In this document: positions 7,950-17,005 of the stretch, one piece after another
How the letters are laid out: every line of letters starts with the position of its first letter
Numbering within the stretch: position 1 is the stretch's first letter
NCBI RefSeq assembly: GCF_026810505.1
Contig: NZ_CP101750.1
Span: 8,544,515-8,608,514, forward strand
DNA length: 64,000 nucleotides
Reading direction: 5' to 3'
From: Streptomyces sp. Je 1-369
GTDB lineage: Bacteria > Actinomycetota > Actinomycetes > Streptomycetales > Streptomycetaceae
Translations under genes and position numbers: made by a program
Notes under the pieces: model-generated
Told to the model about the DNA's origin: nothing
The model's database searches: none
What the model saw: only the letters and a program-made list of their open reading frames with translations

Positions 7950-9264
7950 TCGGCATCTGCTGCTGCGCCTTGGACAGCTCGGACCTCACGGATTCCGCGG
8001 TGACCGGCCTGCCCGCGGCCGCGTCGGCGAACAGCTTCTTGATGGCCGTGCCCACCGACGTCTCGAACTGCGACTCGTTGGGCACCTGCGGCAGCGGCGC
8101 GGCGCTCTTGCGGAGCGTGTCGCGCAGCACGGCCGTGTCGGCCCGGTCGAAGGCCGCGTCCTTCTGCGCGGCGGTGACCGGCGGGATCGACCCGTACGCC
8201 TTGTTGAGGCGGGCCTGTTCGGCGTCGCTCGTCATGAACTTGACGAACTTGCGGGCGCCGTCGAGGTTGTCGGTGTTCTTGAAGACGGCGAGGTTGATGC
8301 CCGCGACCATCGAGTTGACCTGCCGCTCCGCGCCGGGCTTCCCGGACGCCACGGGGACGGGGGCCACGCCCCACTCGTCCGGCTTCATGCCCTGCGCCTC
8401 GAACGTGGTCGCCGCGGCCTGCCACAGCACCATCGCCGTCTTGCCCTGCGCGAAGTCCCGCAGCGACTGGTTCTGCGCGTACTCGGCGTTGCCCGGCGCG
8501 ATGATCTTGTCCTTGGCCATGAAGTCGACGTACTGCTTCACGGCGGACACCGCACCGTCCGAGGTGAAGGTCGGCTTGCCCTGCGCGTCGAAGAAGTCCG
8601 CGCCGTGCTGCTTGCCGAGGGCGAAGGCCTGGTGGATGTTGTTCACCAGGTTCGAACCCTCGGCGCCCAGCGCCCACTTGCCACCCTTGGAGAGCTTCTT
8701 GCCCGCGGTCACGAGCTCGTCCCAGGTGGCCGGCGGCTTGCTGATGCCCGCCTCCTTGAACATGGCCTTGTTGTAGTAGAGGGCGTACGACAGTGAGTAC
8801 AGCGGCACCGCCGCCGGGTCCTTGCCCTCGGTGCCCGTCGAGCCGAGCGCCGCGTCGACGAAGCGGTCCTTGCCGCCGATCGCCTTGAAGTTCTTCGCGT
8901 CCCAGGGCAGCAGGGCGCCCGTGGCCTGGAGCGAGGACGACCAGGTGTTGCCGATGTTGAGGACGTCGGGGCCCTGTCCCGACGTGGTCGCCGCGAGGAT
9001 CCGGTTGAGCAGGTCGGACCAGGGGACGACCTCCAGCTCGACCTTGATCCCCGTCTGCTCCTCGAACTTCTTCAGCTCGGGCGCGAGGATCTTCTTGTCC
9101 GCCGCGATGTTCGGCCCCTGGTTGGAGGCCCAGTAAGTGAGCGTCTTGGGCGAGGCGTTGCTGCCCTCGCCGCCGGTGTTCGTGCCGCCGCCGCAGGCCG
9201 TGAGGGTGGCACCGGAGAGAGCGGTCACGGTGGCGAGAGCTGCCAAGGCTCGGAGTCTGCGCAT
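7942..9264 (-). CDS. Sugar ABC transporter substrate-binding lipoprotein
   Basis: Extracellular solute-binding protein (family 1, MalE-like), 440 residues. The signal peptide MRRLRALAALATVTALSGAT ends in the lipobox LTAC, so the mature protein is lipid-anchored at Cys24. The fold signature FEEQTGIKVELEVVPWSDL (about residues 68-86) and SYALYYNKAMFKEAGI (about 155-170) are typical. It captures an oligosaccharide, probably a beta-glucoside given the GH1 gene at the operon end. Start ATG 9264 is preceded by an AAAGGGACGGAT ribosome site. First gene of the operon and divergent from the ROK regulator. Confidence 0.93.
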   Translation of the reverse strand: MRRLRALAALATVTALSGATLTACGGGTNTGGEGSNASPKTLTYWASNQGPNIAADKKILAPELKKFEEQTGIKVELEVVPWSDLLNRILAATTSGQGPDVLNIGNTWSSSLQATGALLPWDAKNFKAIGGKDRFVDAALGSTGTEGKDPAAVPLYSLSYALYYNKAMFKEAGISKPPATWDELVTAGKKLSKGGKWALGAEGSNLVNNIHQAFALGKQHGADFFDAQGKPTFTSDGAVSAVKQYVDFMAKDKIIAPGNAEYAQNQSLRDFAQGKTAMVLWQAAATTFEAQGMKPDEWGVAPVPVASGKPGAERQVNSMVAGINLAVFKNTDNLDGARKFVKFMTSDAEQARLNKAYGSIPPVTAAQKDAAFDRADTAVLRDTLRKSAAPLPQVPNESQFETSVGTAIKKLFADAAAGRPVTAESVRSELSKAQQQMPKS

Positions 9265-9359
9265 GACGGATCCGTCCCTTTCGTGGTGGATGAACGGGAA
9301 TGAGAACGAAGGAGCACAGGCGTGAGGAGGCGCCGAGTTCGACGTCTGAACAGATTCAC

Positions 9360-9391
9360 GACTTAATTTAGGACGTGAGTTAAAACCTGAG
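9360..9391. promoter_or_regulatory. Candidate ROK operator/promoter between divergent regulator and sugar operon
   Basis: An AT-rich island in otherwise GC-rich sequence. GACTTAATTTAGGAC (9360-9374) is followed by GAGTTAAAACCTGAG (9377-9391): two similar direct half-elements with a GA-TTAA core. ROK repressors often bind such A/T-rich sites beside their own gene. Function is inferred from position and composition. Confidence 0.45.
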
Positions 9392-9447
9392 AGAAAGTCG
9401 CGTCAAGGGGTCGCGCACGGGTATGTTGCCGATCGGAGAGGAGCCAC

Positions 9448-10848
9448 ATGGCCGAGCGGAGCAGTCGAACGGTGCGCGACCTGCGCGTGGGCAACCGCGC
9501 CTCGGTGTTGCAACGGTTGTATTTCGGCGGGCCGATGAGCCGCCAGGCACTCGGCCCCGCGACCGGACTCAGCTCGGGTTCCGTGAGCAACGTCGTCGCC
9601 GAACTCACCGCGGACGGCCTCCTGGAGGAGGCGGGCAGCGTCGAGTCCGACGGCGGCCGCCCGCGCACGCTGCTGCGCGTCGCACCGTCGAGCGGCCGCC
9701 TCATCGGCGTCGACGTGGGGGAGACGCGGGTCCGCGTGGAGGCGTTCGACCTGGCACTCACGGAACTGGCCCGCACGGAACGCCCGTTGACGGACTCGGG
9801 ACACGATGTGGAGACGGTCGTCCGCCATATCGCGGAGGGTGTGGCGGAGGTGGTGGCGGAGGCGGGGATCGAAACGGGGACGGGTGCAGGGCCGGGGGTC
9901 GGGGGCGCCGCCGACGTGCCGTACGGGGGTCTGATCGGCGTGGGGGTCGGTGTGCCGGGCATCGTCGACGGCGGGGGTGGCGGGGGCGGTATGGGTGGCG
10001 CTGGGGGTATGGGCGGCGCGGGTGGCACGGTGGTGCACGGTCAGACCATCGGGTGGGACGCGGTCCCGTTGGAACGCATGCTGCGCGACGCGATCCAACT
10101 CCCCCCGGACACGGCTTACTTCGTGGACAACGGAGCCCGCGCTCTCGGCCAGGCCGAGATGTGGTTCGGCGGCGGACGGGGCGCGAACGATGCGGCGATC
10201 GTGCTGATCGGCTCCGGAGTGGGCGCGTGCGTCGTCACCGGTGGCGTCATCCACGGCGGCGCGCGCGGCGGGCCCGCCGAGTGGGGCCACCTGACGGTGA
10301 ACGTCCGAGGCCGCCGCTGCCGGTGCGGGGCGCGAGGCTGCCTCGAGGCGTACGCGGGCGCCGAGGCGCTGCTCGCGCGCTGGCAGGAGGCGGGGGGTGT
10401 GCTGCCCGCCGGCGCCGACGAGGAGACCGGGGTGAGCGCGCTGCTGGCGGCCGCGCATCCGCGGGACGGCGGCGCGCCCGACCCCGTCGCGGCCGCCGTG
10501 CTCGACGAGACCGCCGAGTATCTCGGGGCGGGCATCTCCGACCTCGTCAACCTCTTCGGCCCCGAACGCGTTCTGGTCGGCGGTTGGGCGGGCCTCCAAC
10601 TGGGCCCGTACCTGCTGCCCGCGGTCCGGCAGTACACGGAGGCGTACGCGCTCCGCTATCCGGCGTCGCGTGCCACGGTCGACCTCGGGCAACTCGGCCC
10701 CGACGCGGTCACGGTGGGTGCGGCGACGCTCCCCCTCGCCGACTTCTTCACCCGAGGCGGCCGCCGAGCGACCCCGTCCCGCACGGAGGCGGCTACGCGG
10801 GGGGTGCCGGACTGGAAGGTGGTTCTGGAGGGGCGGGGGGCGCGGTGA
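9448..10848 (+). CDS. ROK-family transcriptional regulator
   Basis: 466 residues: N-terminal winged HTH (about 10-75, NRASVLQRLYFGGPMSRQAL onward) joined to a ROK sugar-kinase fold. The phosphate-binding IGVDVGETRVRV and the zinc signature CRCGARGCLE (about residues 290-300) are present. The usual catalytic segment N-D-A is here VDNGARA, with Gly in the Asp position, so kinase activity is unlikely and sugar sensing is the probable role. Residues about 174-194 are an unusual glycine run (GGGGGGGMGGAGGMGGAGG) inserted before the sugar-binding loop. Ribosome site GGAGAGGAG. Likely represses the divergent beta-glucoside operon. Confidence 0.9.
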   Translation: MAERSSRTVRDLRVGNRASVLQRLYFGGPMSRQALGPATGLSSGSVSNVVAELTADGLLEEAGSVESDGGRPRTLLRVAPSSGRLIGVDVGETRVRVEAFDLALTELARTERPLTDSGHDVETVVRHIAEGVAEVVAEAGIETGTGAGPGVGGAADVPYGGLIGVGVGVPGIVDGGGGGGGMGGAGGMGGAGGTVVHGQTIGWDAVPLERMLRDAIQLPPDTAYFVDNGARALGQAEMWFGGGRGANDAAIVLIGSGVGACVVTGGVIHGGARGGPAEWGHLTVNVRGRRCRCGARGCLEAYAGAEALLARWQEAGGVLPAGADEETGVSALLAAAHPRDGGAPDPVAAAVLDETAEYLGAGISDLVNLFGPERVLVGGWAGLQLGPYLLPAVRQYTEAYALRYPASRATVDLGQLGPDAVTVGAATLPLADFFTRGGRRATPSRTEAATRGVPDWKVVLEGRGAR

Positions 10849-10855
10849 GGGGAGT

Positions 10856-11059
10856 TCAGGGAGTCCGGTCGGGCGGTGGTGCGCCCGGTGGGCGTCTGCG
10901 GCGCGGCTTCGGGGCGTCGTCGGGTTCGGCCTCGTCCGCGGCGTCGTAAGTTCCCGCTCCCCTAGCCATTGATGTGCCCGCCTCGATGTCGGCGATCAGC
11001 TGCTGGATGAGCGCGGCGCCGGGCGGTCCTGTCCGTCGCACCCCTGTTCGGTGCCCCAT
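10856..11059 (-). CDS. Doubtful small ORF, 67 aa
   Basis: The gap between the ROK gene and the ABC exporter holds one minus-strand frame with a plausible helical core ([15 protein letters not shown]) and an Arg/Pro-rich tail. There is no ribosome site and third-position GC is lower than in neighbours. It may be a real small gene, a decayed remnant, or chance. Nothing else is seen in this 255-base gap. Confidence 0.2.
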   Translation of the reverse strand: MGHRTGVRRTGPPGAALIQQLIADIEAGTSMARGAGTYDAADEAEPDDAPKPRRRRPPGAPPPDRTP

Positions 11060-11103
11060 ACACGTCAGTCAGGTGGATCACGCCTCGCTGCGTCCTGCCC
11101 GAC

Positions 11104-13161
11104 GTGACCGACGCAGCTCCCAGCCCAACCCCCAGACCCACGCCAACGCCAACGCCAACACCACCCGCGAATACCGGGTTCCCGGCGCCGGCCCCGACCC
11201 CGGAGAAGCCCGCACGGCTGCCCGCGAAAGAGACCTGGCGCGCCCTGTACCGCCACTTCCGCCCGCACCGCGGCGCCGTCGCGCTGGGCGCCTTCCTGAC
11301 GCTGATCGGCTCCGTGACCGGTCTCGCCCAGCCCCTCGCGGCCAAGTCGCTCGTGGACCGGCTCGGCAGCGACGACTCCATCACCGGCATCCTCGTCCTC
11401 CTCACGGCGCTGGTCGTGCTCGGCACCGCGATCGAGTCCGTCGGAGCGTACGTACTGGAGCGCACCGCCGAGTCCGTGGTCCTTGCCGCCCGACGCACCC
11501 TCATCGGGCGGCTGCTGCGCCTGCGCCTCGGGGAGGTGGAGCGGACCCAGCCGGGCGACCTGATGTCACGCGTCACCTCGGACACGACGCTGCTGCGGGC
11601 CGTGACGACCCAGTCCGTGGTCTCCGCGGCCTCCGGAGGCCTCACCTTCGTCGCGACGATCGTGATGATGGGGCTGATGGACCCGGTGCTGCTCGGCGTC
11701 ACGCTCGGCGTGATCGTGCTGATCGGCGGCGCGGTCTCCGTCGTCATGCCGAAGATCGCGCGGTCGACGCAGCGTGCGCAGGAGGCGGTGGGGACGATCT
11801 CCACGGCGCTGGAGCGGGCGTTCGGCGCCTTCCGTACGCTGAAGGCCTCCGGCGCCGAAGAGCGCGAGTCGGCCGCGGTGGAGGCGGCCGCGCAGGAGGC
11901 GTGGCGGCACGGCGTACGGTCGGCGAAGTGGCAGTCGGTGGCGTGGAGTTCGGTCGGCCTCGCGGTGCAGGTGTCGTTCCTCGCGGTGCTCGGCATCGGC
12001 GGCGCGCGGGTCGCCTCGGGCGCGATCTCCGTCTCGACGCTGGTGGCGTTCCTGCTCTTCCTCTTCTATCTGATCGACCCGGTGTCGCGCCTGGTCGAGG
12101 CGGCATCGCAGTACCAGGTGGGGTCGGCGGCGATCGCACGGATCGTACAGGCGGAACGCCTGGAGACGGAGCGGACGGAACGGACCGAGAGCGGGACGGT
12201 GGACGGGGCGCGACGCACCGCGCCGACAACACCCGCCGCGACCGCCGCCACCGCCGCGTCCGTCACCTTCGACGACGTGACCTTCCGCTACCGCGACGAC
12301 CTTCCGTACGTCCATCACGGCGTGACCTTCGACGTGCCGGGCCCGGGGATGACGGCGTTCGTCGGGCCGTCGGGCGCGGGCAAGACGACCGTGTTCGGCC
12401 TGATCGAGCGGTTCTACGAGGTGACGGGCGGCCGGGTCCTGGTCGACGGCGAGGACGTACGGGAGTGGCCGCTGGCCGAACTGCGGGCCACGATCGGATA
12501 CGTGGAGCAGGACGCGCCCGTACTCGCGGGCACCCTGCGCGAGAACCTCCTCTTCGCGGCGCCGCACGCCACGGACTCCGAGATACGGGACGTCCTGGTG
12601 CGCGCCCGGCTCGACGCGGTGGTCGAGCGGTTGCCCGAGGGCCTGGACACGGTCGTCGGCCACCGGGGCTCCAAGCTGTCGGGCGGCGAGCGACAGCGGG
12701 TGGCGATCGCCAGGGCGCTGCTGCGGAAGCCGCGCCTGCTGCTGCTCGACGAGGCCACCTCGCAGCTGGACGCGGTCAACGAACTGGCGCTGAGGGACGT
12801 GGTGGCCGAGGTGTCCCGCGAGGTCACGGTCCTGGTGGTGGCCCACCGCCTGTCGACGGTGACGCTCGCGGACCGGATCGTGGTGATGGACGCGGGGAAG
12901 GTACGAGCGGTGGGTACGCATGGGGAACTCGTGGCGGCGGATCCGTTGTACGGGGAACTGGCGGCGACACAGTTTCTGGCGACGTCGGCAGGCCCGGCGG
13001 TGCCGACTGGCTCGGCGACATCGGCAAGCCCGGCCGTGCCGAGGGGTCCGGCAGCGTCCGTGCGTCCGGCGGCACCGGGCGACGCAACGGTGCCGACCAG
13101 CGCAGCGGCCGCCTCGGCTTCAGCGACCGGGACCTCCTCGACCTCGGCGAACCCCACATGA
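11104..13161 (+). CDS. ABC multidrug-type exporter (fused permease-ATPase)
   Basis: Half-transporter of the ABCB/MsbA type, 685 residues, acting as homodimer in the plasma membrane. A Pro/Thr-rich N-terminus ([14 protein letters not shown]) is followed by six membrane helices (about 45-330) and an ATPase domain: Walker [10 protein letters not shown] near residue 420, signature LSGGERQR near 524, Walker [10 protein letters not shown], and H-loop VAHRLSTV. The C-terminal 60 residues are low-complexity Ala/Ser/Pro. GTG 11104 begins the conserved frame; no Shine-Dalgarno is visible. The exported substrate is unknown and neighbours give no hint. Confidence 0.88.
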   Translation: MTDAAPSPTPRPTPTPTPTPPANTGFPAPAPTPEKPARLPAKETWRALYRHFRPHRGAVALGAFLTLIGSVTGLAQPLAAKSLVDRLGSDDSITGILVLLTALVVLGTAIESVGAYVLERTAESVVLAARRTLIGRLLRLRLGEVERTQPGDLMSRVTSDTTLLRAVTTQSVVSAASGGLTFVATIVMMGLMDPVLLGVTLGVIVLIGGAVSVVMPKIARSTQRAQEAVGTISTALERAFGAFRTLKASGAEERESAAVEAAAQEAWRHGVRSAKWQSVAWSSVGLAVQVSFLAVLGIGGARVASGAISVSTLVAFLLFLFYLIDPVSRLVEAASQYQVGSAAIARIVQAERLETERTERTESGTVDGARRTAPTTPAATAATAASVTFDDVTFRYRDDLPYVHHGVTFDVPGPGMTAFVGPSGAGKTTVFGLIERFYEVTGGRVLVDGEDVREWPLAELRATIGYVEQDAPVLAGTLRENLLFAAPHATDSEIRDVLVRARLDAVVERLPEGLDTVVGHRGSKLSGGERQRVAIARALLRKPRLLLLDEATSQLDAVNELALRDVVAEVSREVTVLVVAHRLSTVTLADRIVVMDAGKVRAVGTHGELVAADPLYGELAATQFLATSAGPAVPTGSATSASPAVPRGPAASVRPAAPGDATVPTSAAAASASATGTSSTSANPT

Positions 13162-13188
13162 CCGACCGAGCGACACCCTCCCCACAGT

Positions 13189-13251
13189 CGACACCCCCGA
13201 CACCCCCGACACCCCCGACACCCCCGACACCCCCGACACCCCCGACACCCC
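13189..13251. repeat. Seven tandem copies of CGACACCCC
   Basis: A 9-base unit, CGACACCCC, is repeated perfectly seven times just after the exporter gene, followed by a C-rich tract to about 13290. It is intergenic and strand-asymmetric (C-rich on the plus strand). Replication slippage is the simplest explanation; a transcription-termination effect is possible. Confidence 0.9.
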
Positions 13252-13351
13252 CGCACCCCGCACCCCCCCCCCGCCCCCCGCCCCCTCGCCCGTCCTCACG
13301 AGCCCTTGGTTCGTGCCCAGCACGTTGCGGTCCGTGGTCTACCGTGACGCC

Positions 13352-14164
13352 ATGACGCGTCCGAGCCTCCACGCGGTCCACGACCGCTACGCCGACCGAA
13401 TCGTCGACCAGACCGCCCAGTTGACCTCGACCATCACCGGCGCGGATGCCACCGCGCCCGTGCCGGGCTGCCCCGGCTGGACCCTCGCTCACCTCCTGCG
13501 CCACGTGGGCGGCGCGCACCGCTGGGCCGAGACGGTGGTCCGGACCCGGGCCACCGGACCCGTGCCGGACGAGCAGGTCAACCTCGTCACACCCGAAGCG
13601 GACGACGACGTCCCGGCGCTGTCCGCCTGGCTCACCGAAGGCGCCGTACAGTTCGCGGAGACGCTGCGCGAGGCGGGGCCCGAGGTGCGCGTGTGGACCG
13701 TCGCGCCCGGCGGCACGCCCCTTTTCTGGGCCCGCCGCATGACGTACGAGACGGTTGTCCACCGCTTCGACGCGACCGCGGCGGTCGGCGGAACGTACAC
13801 CCTCGACGCGGACGTCGCCCTCGACGGCCTCGAAGAGTGGCTGGAGTTCAGCACGCTGCCCCAGGCCTACGAATCGGAGGCCGCGATGTACGCGCTCCTG
13901 CGCCCGGACCACACCCTCCACTTCCACGCCACGGACGCCCCCGCAGGGACGGGGGAGTGGCTGATCGACCTCACCGGAGCCCCGATCACCGTCTCGCACG
14001 CCCACAAGAAGGCGACCACCGCCGTACGCGGCCCGCTCACCGACCTCCTGCTCCTCCTCTACCGACGCCGCACCCCAACGCCCGCCGACGGCATCGAAGT
14101 CCTCGGCGACGAGGCGCTGTTCGCCGACTGGGTGCGGGGCGCGGGACACTGGTTGCGAAGGTGA
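13352..14164 (+). CDS. Maleylpyruvate isomerase-family (DinB-like, mycothiol-dependent) protein
   Basis: A 270-residue cytosolic protein. The N-terminal DinB-like four-helix bundle holds VPGCPGWTLAHLLRHVGGAHRWAE (region about residues 37-60), typical of the mycothiol-dependent maleylpyruvate isomerase family, and the metal-binding ETVVHRFD motif near residue 133; a C-terminal MDMPI domain follows. Members use mycothiol as cofactor or conjugate it to substrates; many in streptomycetes are uncharacterised. ATG 13352 is chosen since upstream frame crosses the CGACACCCC repeats. No operon partner. Confidence 0.82.
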   Translation: MTRPSLHAVHDRYADRIVDQTAQLTSTITGADATAPVPGCPGWTLAHLLRHVGGAHRWAETVVRTRATGPVPDEQVNLVTPEADDDVPALSAWLTEGAVQFAETLREAGPEVRVWTVAPGGTPLFWARRMTYETVVHRFDATAAVGGTYTLDADVALDGLEEWLEFSTLPQAYESEAAMYALLRPDHTLHFHATDAPAGTGEWLIDLTGAPITVSHAHKKATTAVRGPLTDLLLLLYRRRTPTPADGIEVLGDEALFADWVRGAGHWLRR

Positions 14165-14189
14165 CGCCAAGTCAGGTCCGGGCGCTGAC

Positions 14190-14837
14190 TCAGGCGGCGT
14201 ACGGGCGTACCGTCTTGCCGTCGCGCAACGTCCGGCCCCACCACGTGAGCTGGTCGAGCATCGTCTTGGCCGCGGTCTCGGGGCCGGTCGGGTCGAGCGG
14301 CTCGCCGGACGCGTCGAAGCAGCTGCGCGCGCCGTGGAAGCTCACGGTGTCGCGCACCGTCACCGCGTGGAGCTCCGCGAAGACCTGCCGCAGGTGTTCG
14401 ACGGCGCGCAGGCCGCCCGACAGGCCCCCGTAGCTGACGAAACCCACTGGCTTGGCGCGCCACTCCGTGTAGTGCCAGTCGAGCGCGGTCTTCAGCGGGG
14501 CGGGGAAGCTGTGGTTGTACTCGGGGGTGACGATGACGAACGCGTCCGCCGCGTCGATGCGCGCCGCGACGTCGGTGACCTCCGGACCCGGGCGCCCGGA
14601 CAGCCCCTCGGGGAGGCGCGCCTCGGCCAGGTCGATCACGTCGACGTCCAGATCGTGGCGGTGCGCGGTCTGGCGCAGGAACCAGGCCGTGACGGTCGGC
14701 GCGAAGCGGCCCTCCCGCGTGCTGGCGACGACGACGGCCAACTTGAGGGTGGCCCCGCCCTCGAAAGGACCGTCCCCGGCCAGTCCCCTTCCGACCCGTC
14801 CGCCCCTGACGGCTCGCTGCGTGTCGTGCATGCTCAT
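14190..14837 (-). CDS. NADPH-dependent FMN reductase
   Basis: Flavodoxin-like oxidoreductase of 215 residues that reduces FMN or quinones with NAD(P)H. After a 30-residue N-terminal extension the fold starts KLAVVVASTREGRFAPTV, with the phosphate-binding STREGR loop, followed by the family hallmark TPEYNHSFPAPLKTALDW around residue 102 and GGLSGGLRAVEHLR. ATG 14837 has a GGGGAGG ribosome site nine bases upstream. It is convergent with the isomerase-family gene. Confidence 0.9.
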   Translation of the reverse strand: MSMHDTQRAVRGGRVGRGLAGDGPFEGGATLKLAVVVASTREGRFAPTVTAWFLRQTAHRHDLDVDVIDLAEARLPEGLSGRPGPEVTDVAARIDAADAFVIVTPEYNHSFPAPLKTALDWHYTEWRAKPVGFVSYGGLSGGLRAVEHLRQVFAELHAVTVRDTVSFHGARSCFDASGEPLDPTGPETAAKTMLDQLTWWGRTLRDGKTVRPYAA

Positions 14838-15088
14838 GATTGCCTCCCCGGCTCGGTACTTGCTTGCTTGCTCGCTCGCCAGCTCGCGCTGACACCGACG
14901 ACGCTACGAATCCGCACCCCGCCCCCGCATCTGTCGCACGACCGGGACCGGTACCTGCGTGAGGCCTAGGCCCACCGGCGGAGCGAGGGGACCGACCCGT
15001 GTACGCCGGGGTGCGCCCGGGCAGGTAGCAGCGGGACGGCCACGGCAGGACCGGTCGCGGCGCGGGACGACAGGAGGAATCGGAGATC

Positions 15089-15949
15089 ATGGCACAACGA
15101 GCGGGCGGCAACTGGGAGTTCACCGACGACAGGGACCACCTGGTGAGAGCCGCACGCCGCCCGTCCCGGCTCGTCGCCTACGTACCGACCGGCGCGGCCC
15201 TGCACGACCACGGCATACGGCCCGTCGGCATCTTCGGTTCCGCGCACGACGACCCGGCCCTGCCCGACCCGGCCAAGACGGGCAGCCTCCCCCTCACCGC
15301 CCTTCCCTACTTCGGAGCGGGTCCCGCACTCGACCTCGACGCCCTCCTCGCCGCCCGGCCCGACCTGGTCGTGGCGCTGACCTACGGCGGCGGCCAGGTC
15401 TACGGCATCGACCCGGAGGCCGCCAAGCACCTGGAGGAGCAGGTCCCGCTCGTCGTGCTCGACGTCGGCGGCGGCCGCAGCCTCACCGGGATCAGGGACC
15501 GGCTCACCGCCCTGGCGCGCAGCCTGGGCGCCGCTCCGGACTCGGCTGCGGACGCTGAACTCACCGCCGCCGAGCGCCGGTTGACCGCCGCCGCAGGCCC
15601 CGTACGGCCGCGTGTGCTCGCCCTCTCCCCGGCAGGACCCGACTCCGTCCACCTGGCGAGGCCCTACGCGTGGCCCGACCTCGCCGCCCTCGCCGGGTTC
15701 GGCGTCGGCCTCGTGGACCCCGCGCCGGGGCAGGGCGCGAACTGGGCCACGACGACCTGGGCCGAGGCGGCCGCACTGGAACCCGACCTCGTCCTCACCG
15801 ACGTACGAGGCAACGCGGCGCCCCTGGGGGACGCCCTCGGGCCGCACGTCCCCACCCTCTCCTGGAACCCCGAACTGCCCCCGAGCGCACGGGAACACGC
15901 ACGCTTCCACACCGCGGTCGCCGAGGCGCTGGAGGCCGTACGGCCATAG
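15089..15949 (+). CDS. FecB/BtuF-like binding-fold protein lacking a signal peptide
   Basis: 286 residues resembling helical-backbone substrate-binding proteins of siderophore/B12 importers: ARRPSRLVAYVPTGAALHDHGIRPVGIFG at the start (region about 22-50), LDLDALLAARPDLVVALTYGG near 87, and WAEAAALEPDLVLTDVRG near 227. Unlike true importer subunits it has neither a signal peptide nor a lipobox; it begins MAQRAGGNWEF directly after a strong GGAGGAATCGGA ribosome site, so it appears cytosolic. It may store or sense a metallophore or tetrapyrrole inside the cell. No permease or ATPase is adjacent. Confidence 0.75.
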   Translation: MAQRAGGNWEFTDDRDHLVRAARRPSRLVAYVPTGAALHDHGIRPVGIFGSAHDDPALPDPAKTGSLPLTALPYFGAGPALDLDALLAARPDLVVALTYGGGQVYGIDPEAAKHLEEQVPLVVLDVGGGRSLTGIRDRLTALARSLGAAPDSAADAELTAAERRLTAAAGPVRPRVLALSPAGPDSVHLARPYAWPDLAALAGFGVGLVDPAPGQGANWATTTWAEAAALEPDLVLTDVRGNAAPLGDALGPHVPTLSWNPELPPSAREHARFHTAVAEALEAVRP

Positions 15950-15975
15950 TTCCGGGCACCGCATACCGTTGCTCC

Positions 15976-16311
15976 ATGACACGACTGCTGCACCTCACCG
16001 AGCGCGCCCTGTGGGACGCCGCGAGGCGAACCGGGACGTACGAGATGTCGACCCGCGGCAAGACGCTGGGCGAGGTGGGCTTCATCCACTGCTCGCTGCC
16101 CGAGCAGCTGCCGGGGGTCGCCGCGTTCCTCTACGGGGGGTACGAGGGGCCCGACGAGCTGGTGGTCCTCGGTATCGACAGCGAACGGCTCACCGCGCCG
16201 GTGCGGTTCGAGGCGCCGCGGCCCGGGGGAGTGGAGTTCCCGCACATCTACGGGCCGTTGCCCGTGGACGCGGTGGTCGAGGTGTCCCCGTGGAGGACCG
16301 CTCCGGCGTGA
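15976..16311 (+). CDS. DUF952 family protein
   Basis: A compact 111-residue cytosolic protein of the DUF952 family, recognised by MTRLLHLTERALWDAA, GFIHCSLPEQLPGVAAFLY and HIYGPLPVDAVVEV. The conserved His-Cys pair in FIHCS suggests an active or ligand site, and the fold is related to ADP-ribosyl-type folds, but no activity is established. ATG 15976 follows the previous gene by 26 bases, so both may be cotranscribed. Confidence 0.82.
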   Translation: MTRLLHLTERALWDAARRTGTYEMSTRGKTLGEVGFIHCSLPEQLPGVAAFLYGGYEGPDELVVLGIDSERLTAPVRFEAPRPGGVEFPHIYGPLPVDAVVEVSPWRTAPA

Positions 16312-16353
16312 ACCGTCGATACTTCGGGGGAGGTCGAAGGCGACCCGGTGAAC

Positions 16354-16950
16354 TCAGCTCTCCTCGGAGCGGCGCGCACGCAGCGTCCGTACCTTGTGGC
16401 GGTTGCCGCAGTGCTCCATCGAGCACCAGCGGCGCCGTCCGGGGCGCGAGGTGTCGACGTAGACCAGGGCGCAGTCCCCGGCCGAGCAGGTGCGGATGCG
16501 GTGCGCGAACGGTCCGGTCAGGAGGTCCACCGCGTCCCGCGCGACCGTGGCGAGCAGGCTGGTGCCGTCCGCGGGCCCGGCCCAGGCGCGCCCGCCGTCC
16601 GGCCCGACGGCGGGGACCAGCGGAGCGTGGGCCGCCGCCGCGTTGACGGCGGCGATGTCGGCCGGATCCGCGGGCTCGTCGTGGGCCCGCGCGGTCGCCA
16701 CGCGGAACAGCGCGTCGCGCAGCCGCCGCGCGTCCGCCACCTCGGTGTCGGACACGTCGAGGACCGGGGTCGGTGTCAGTCGTGACCGCTCCGCCCAGGC
16801 GGTCAGGTCGCCGGGCGCGTGCAGCACCTCGTACCGCCGGAACTCACCCGGACCGCCGGTGGGGAGCAGCTCCAGGCAGAGCGCGCCGGGGTCGAACCGG
16901 TAGGTGGACCCGCTGTGGGAGCGCAGCACGAGGCCCGGGGACTCTTCCAT
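16354..16950 (-). CDS. CGNR zinc-finger (ABATE domain) transcriptional regulator
   Basis: 198 residues: an N-terminal ABATE-type sensing region and a C-terminal CGNR zinc finger of the form C-x4-C ... C-x3-C (CSAGDC ... CSMEHCGNRHKVRTLRAR, residues about 150-193), thought to bind DNA. It starts at the ATG at 16950, directly next to a perfect inverted repeat (16951-16971), so the mRNA may be leaderless and autoregulated. It is divergent from the PPOX-type oxidoreductase gene, its probable target. Confidence 0.88.
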   Translation of the reverse strand: MEESPGLVLRSHSGSTYRFDPGALCLELLPTGGPGEFRRYEVLHAPGDLTAWAERSRLTPTPVLDVSDTEVADARRLRDALFRVATARAHDEPADPADIAAVNAAAAHAPLVPAVGPDGGRAWAGPADGTSLLATVARDAVDLLTGPFAHRIRTCSAGDCALVYVDTSRPGRRRWCSMEHCGNRHKVRTLRARRSEES

Positions 16951-16971
16951 GTAACCAATAATAGGGGTTAC
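16951..16971. promoter_or_regulatory. Inverted-repeat operator of the CGNR regulator
   Basis: GTAACC at 16951-16956 and GGTTAC at 16966-16971 form a perfect 6-bp inverted repeat around AATAATAGG, an unusually A/T-rich spacer that may include a -10 element. It abuts the CGNR start codon and lies 35 bases before the divergent oxidoreductase. Confidence 0.6.
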
Positions 16972-17005
16972 GTGGGTGGTGTGCGGCGCGTCCTAGACTC
17001 TCCGC

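Noticed and set aside
14838..15088. Possible small gene or riboswitch in the gap before the FecB-like gene
   Set aside because: Contains only short CTTG/CTCG runs and no ribosome site with a coding-like frame; a cobalamin riboswitch core was not visible.
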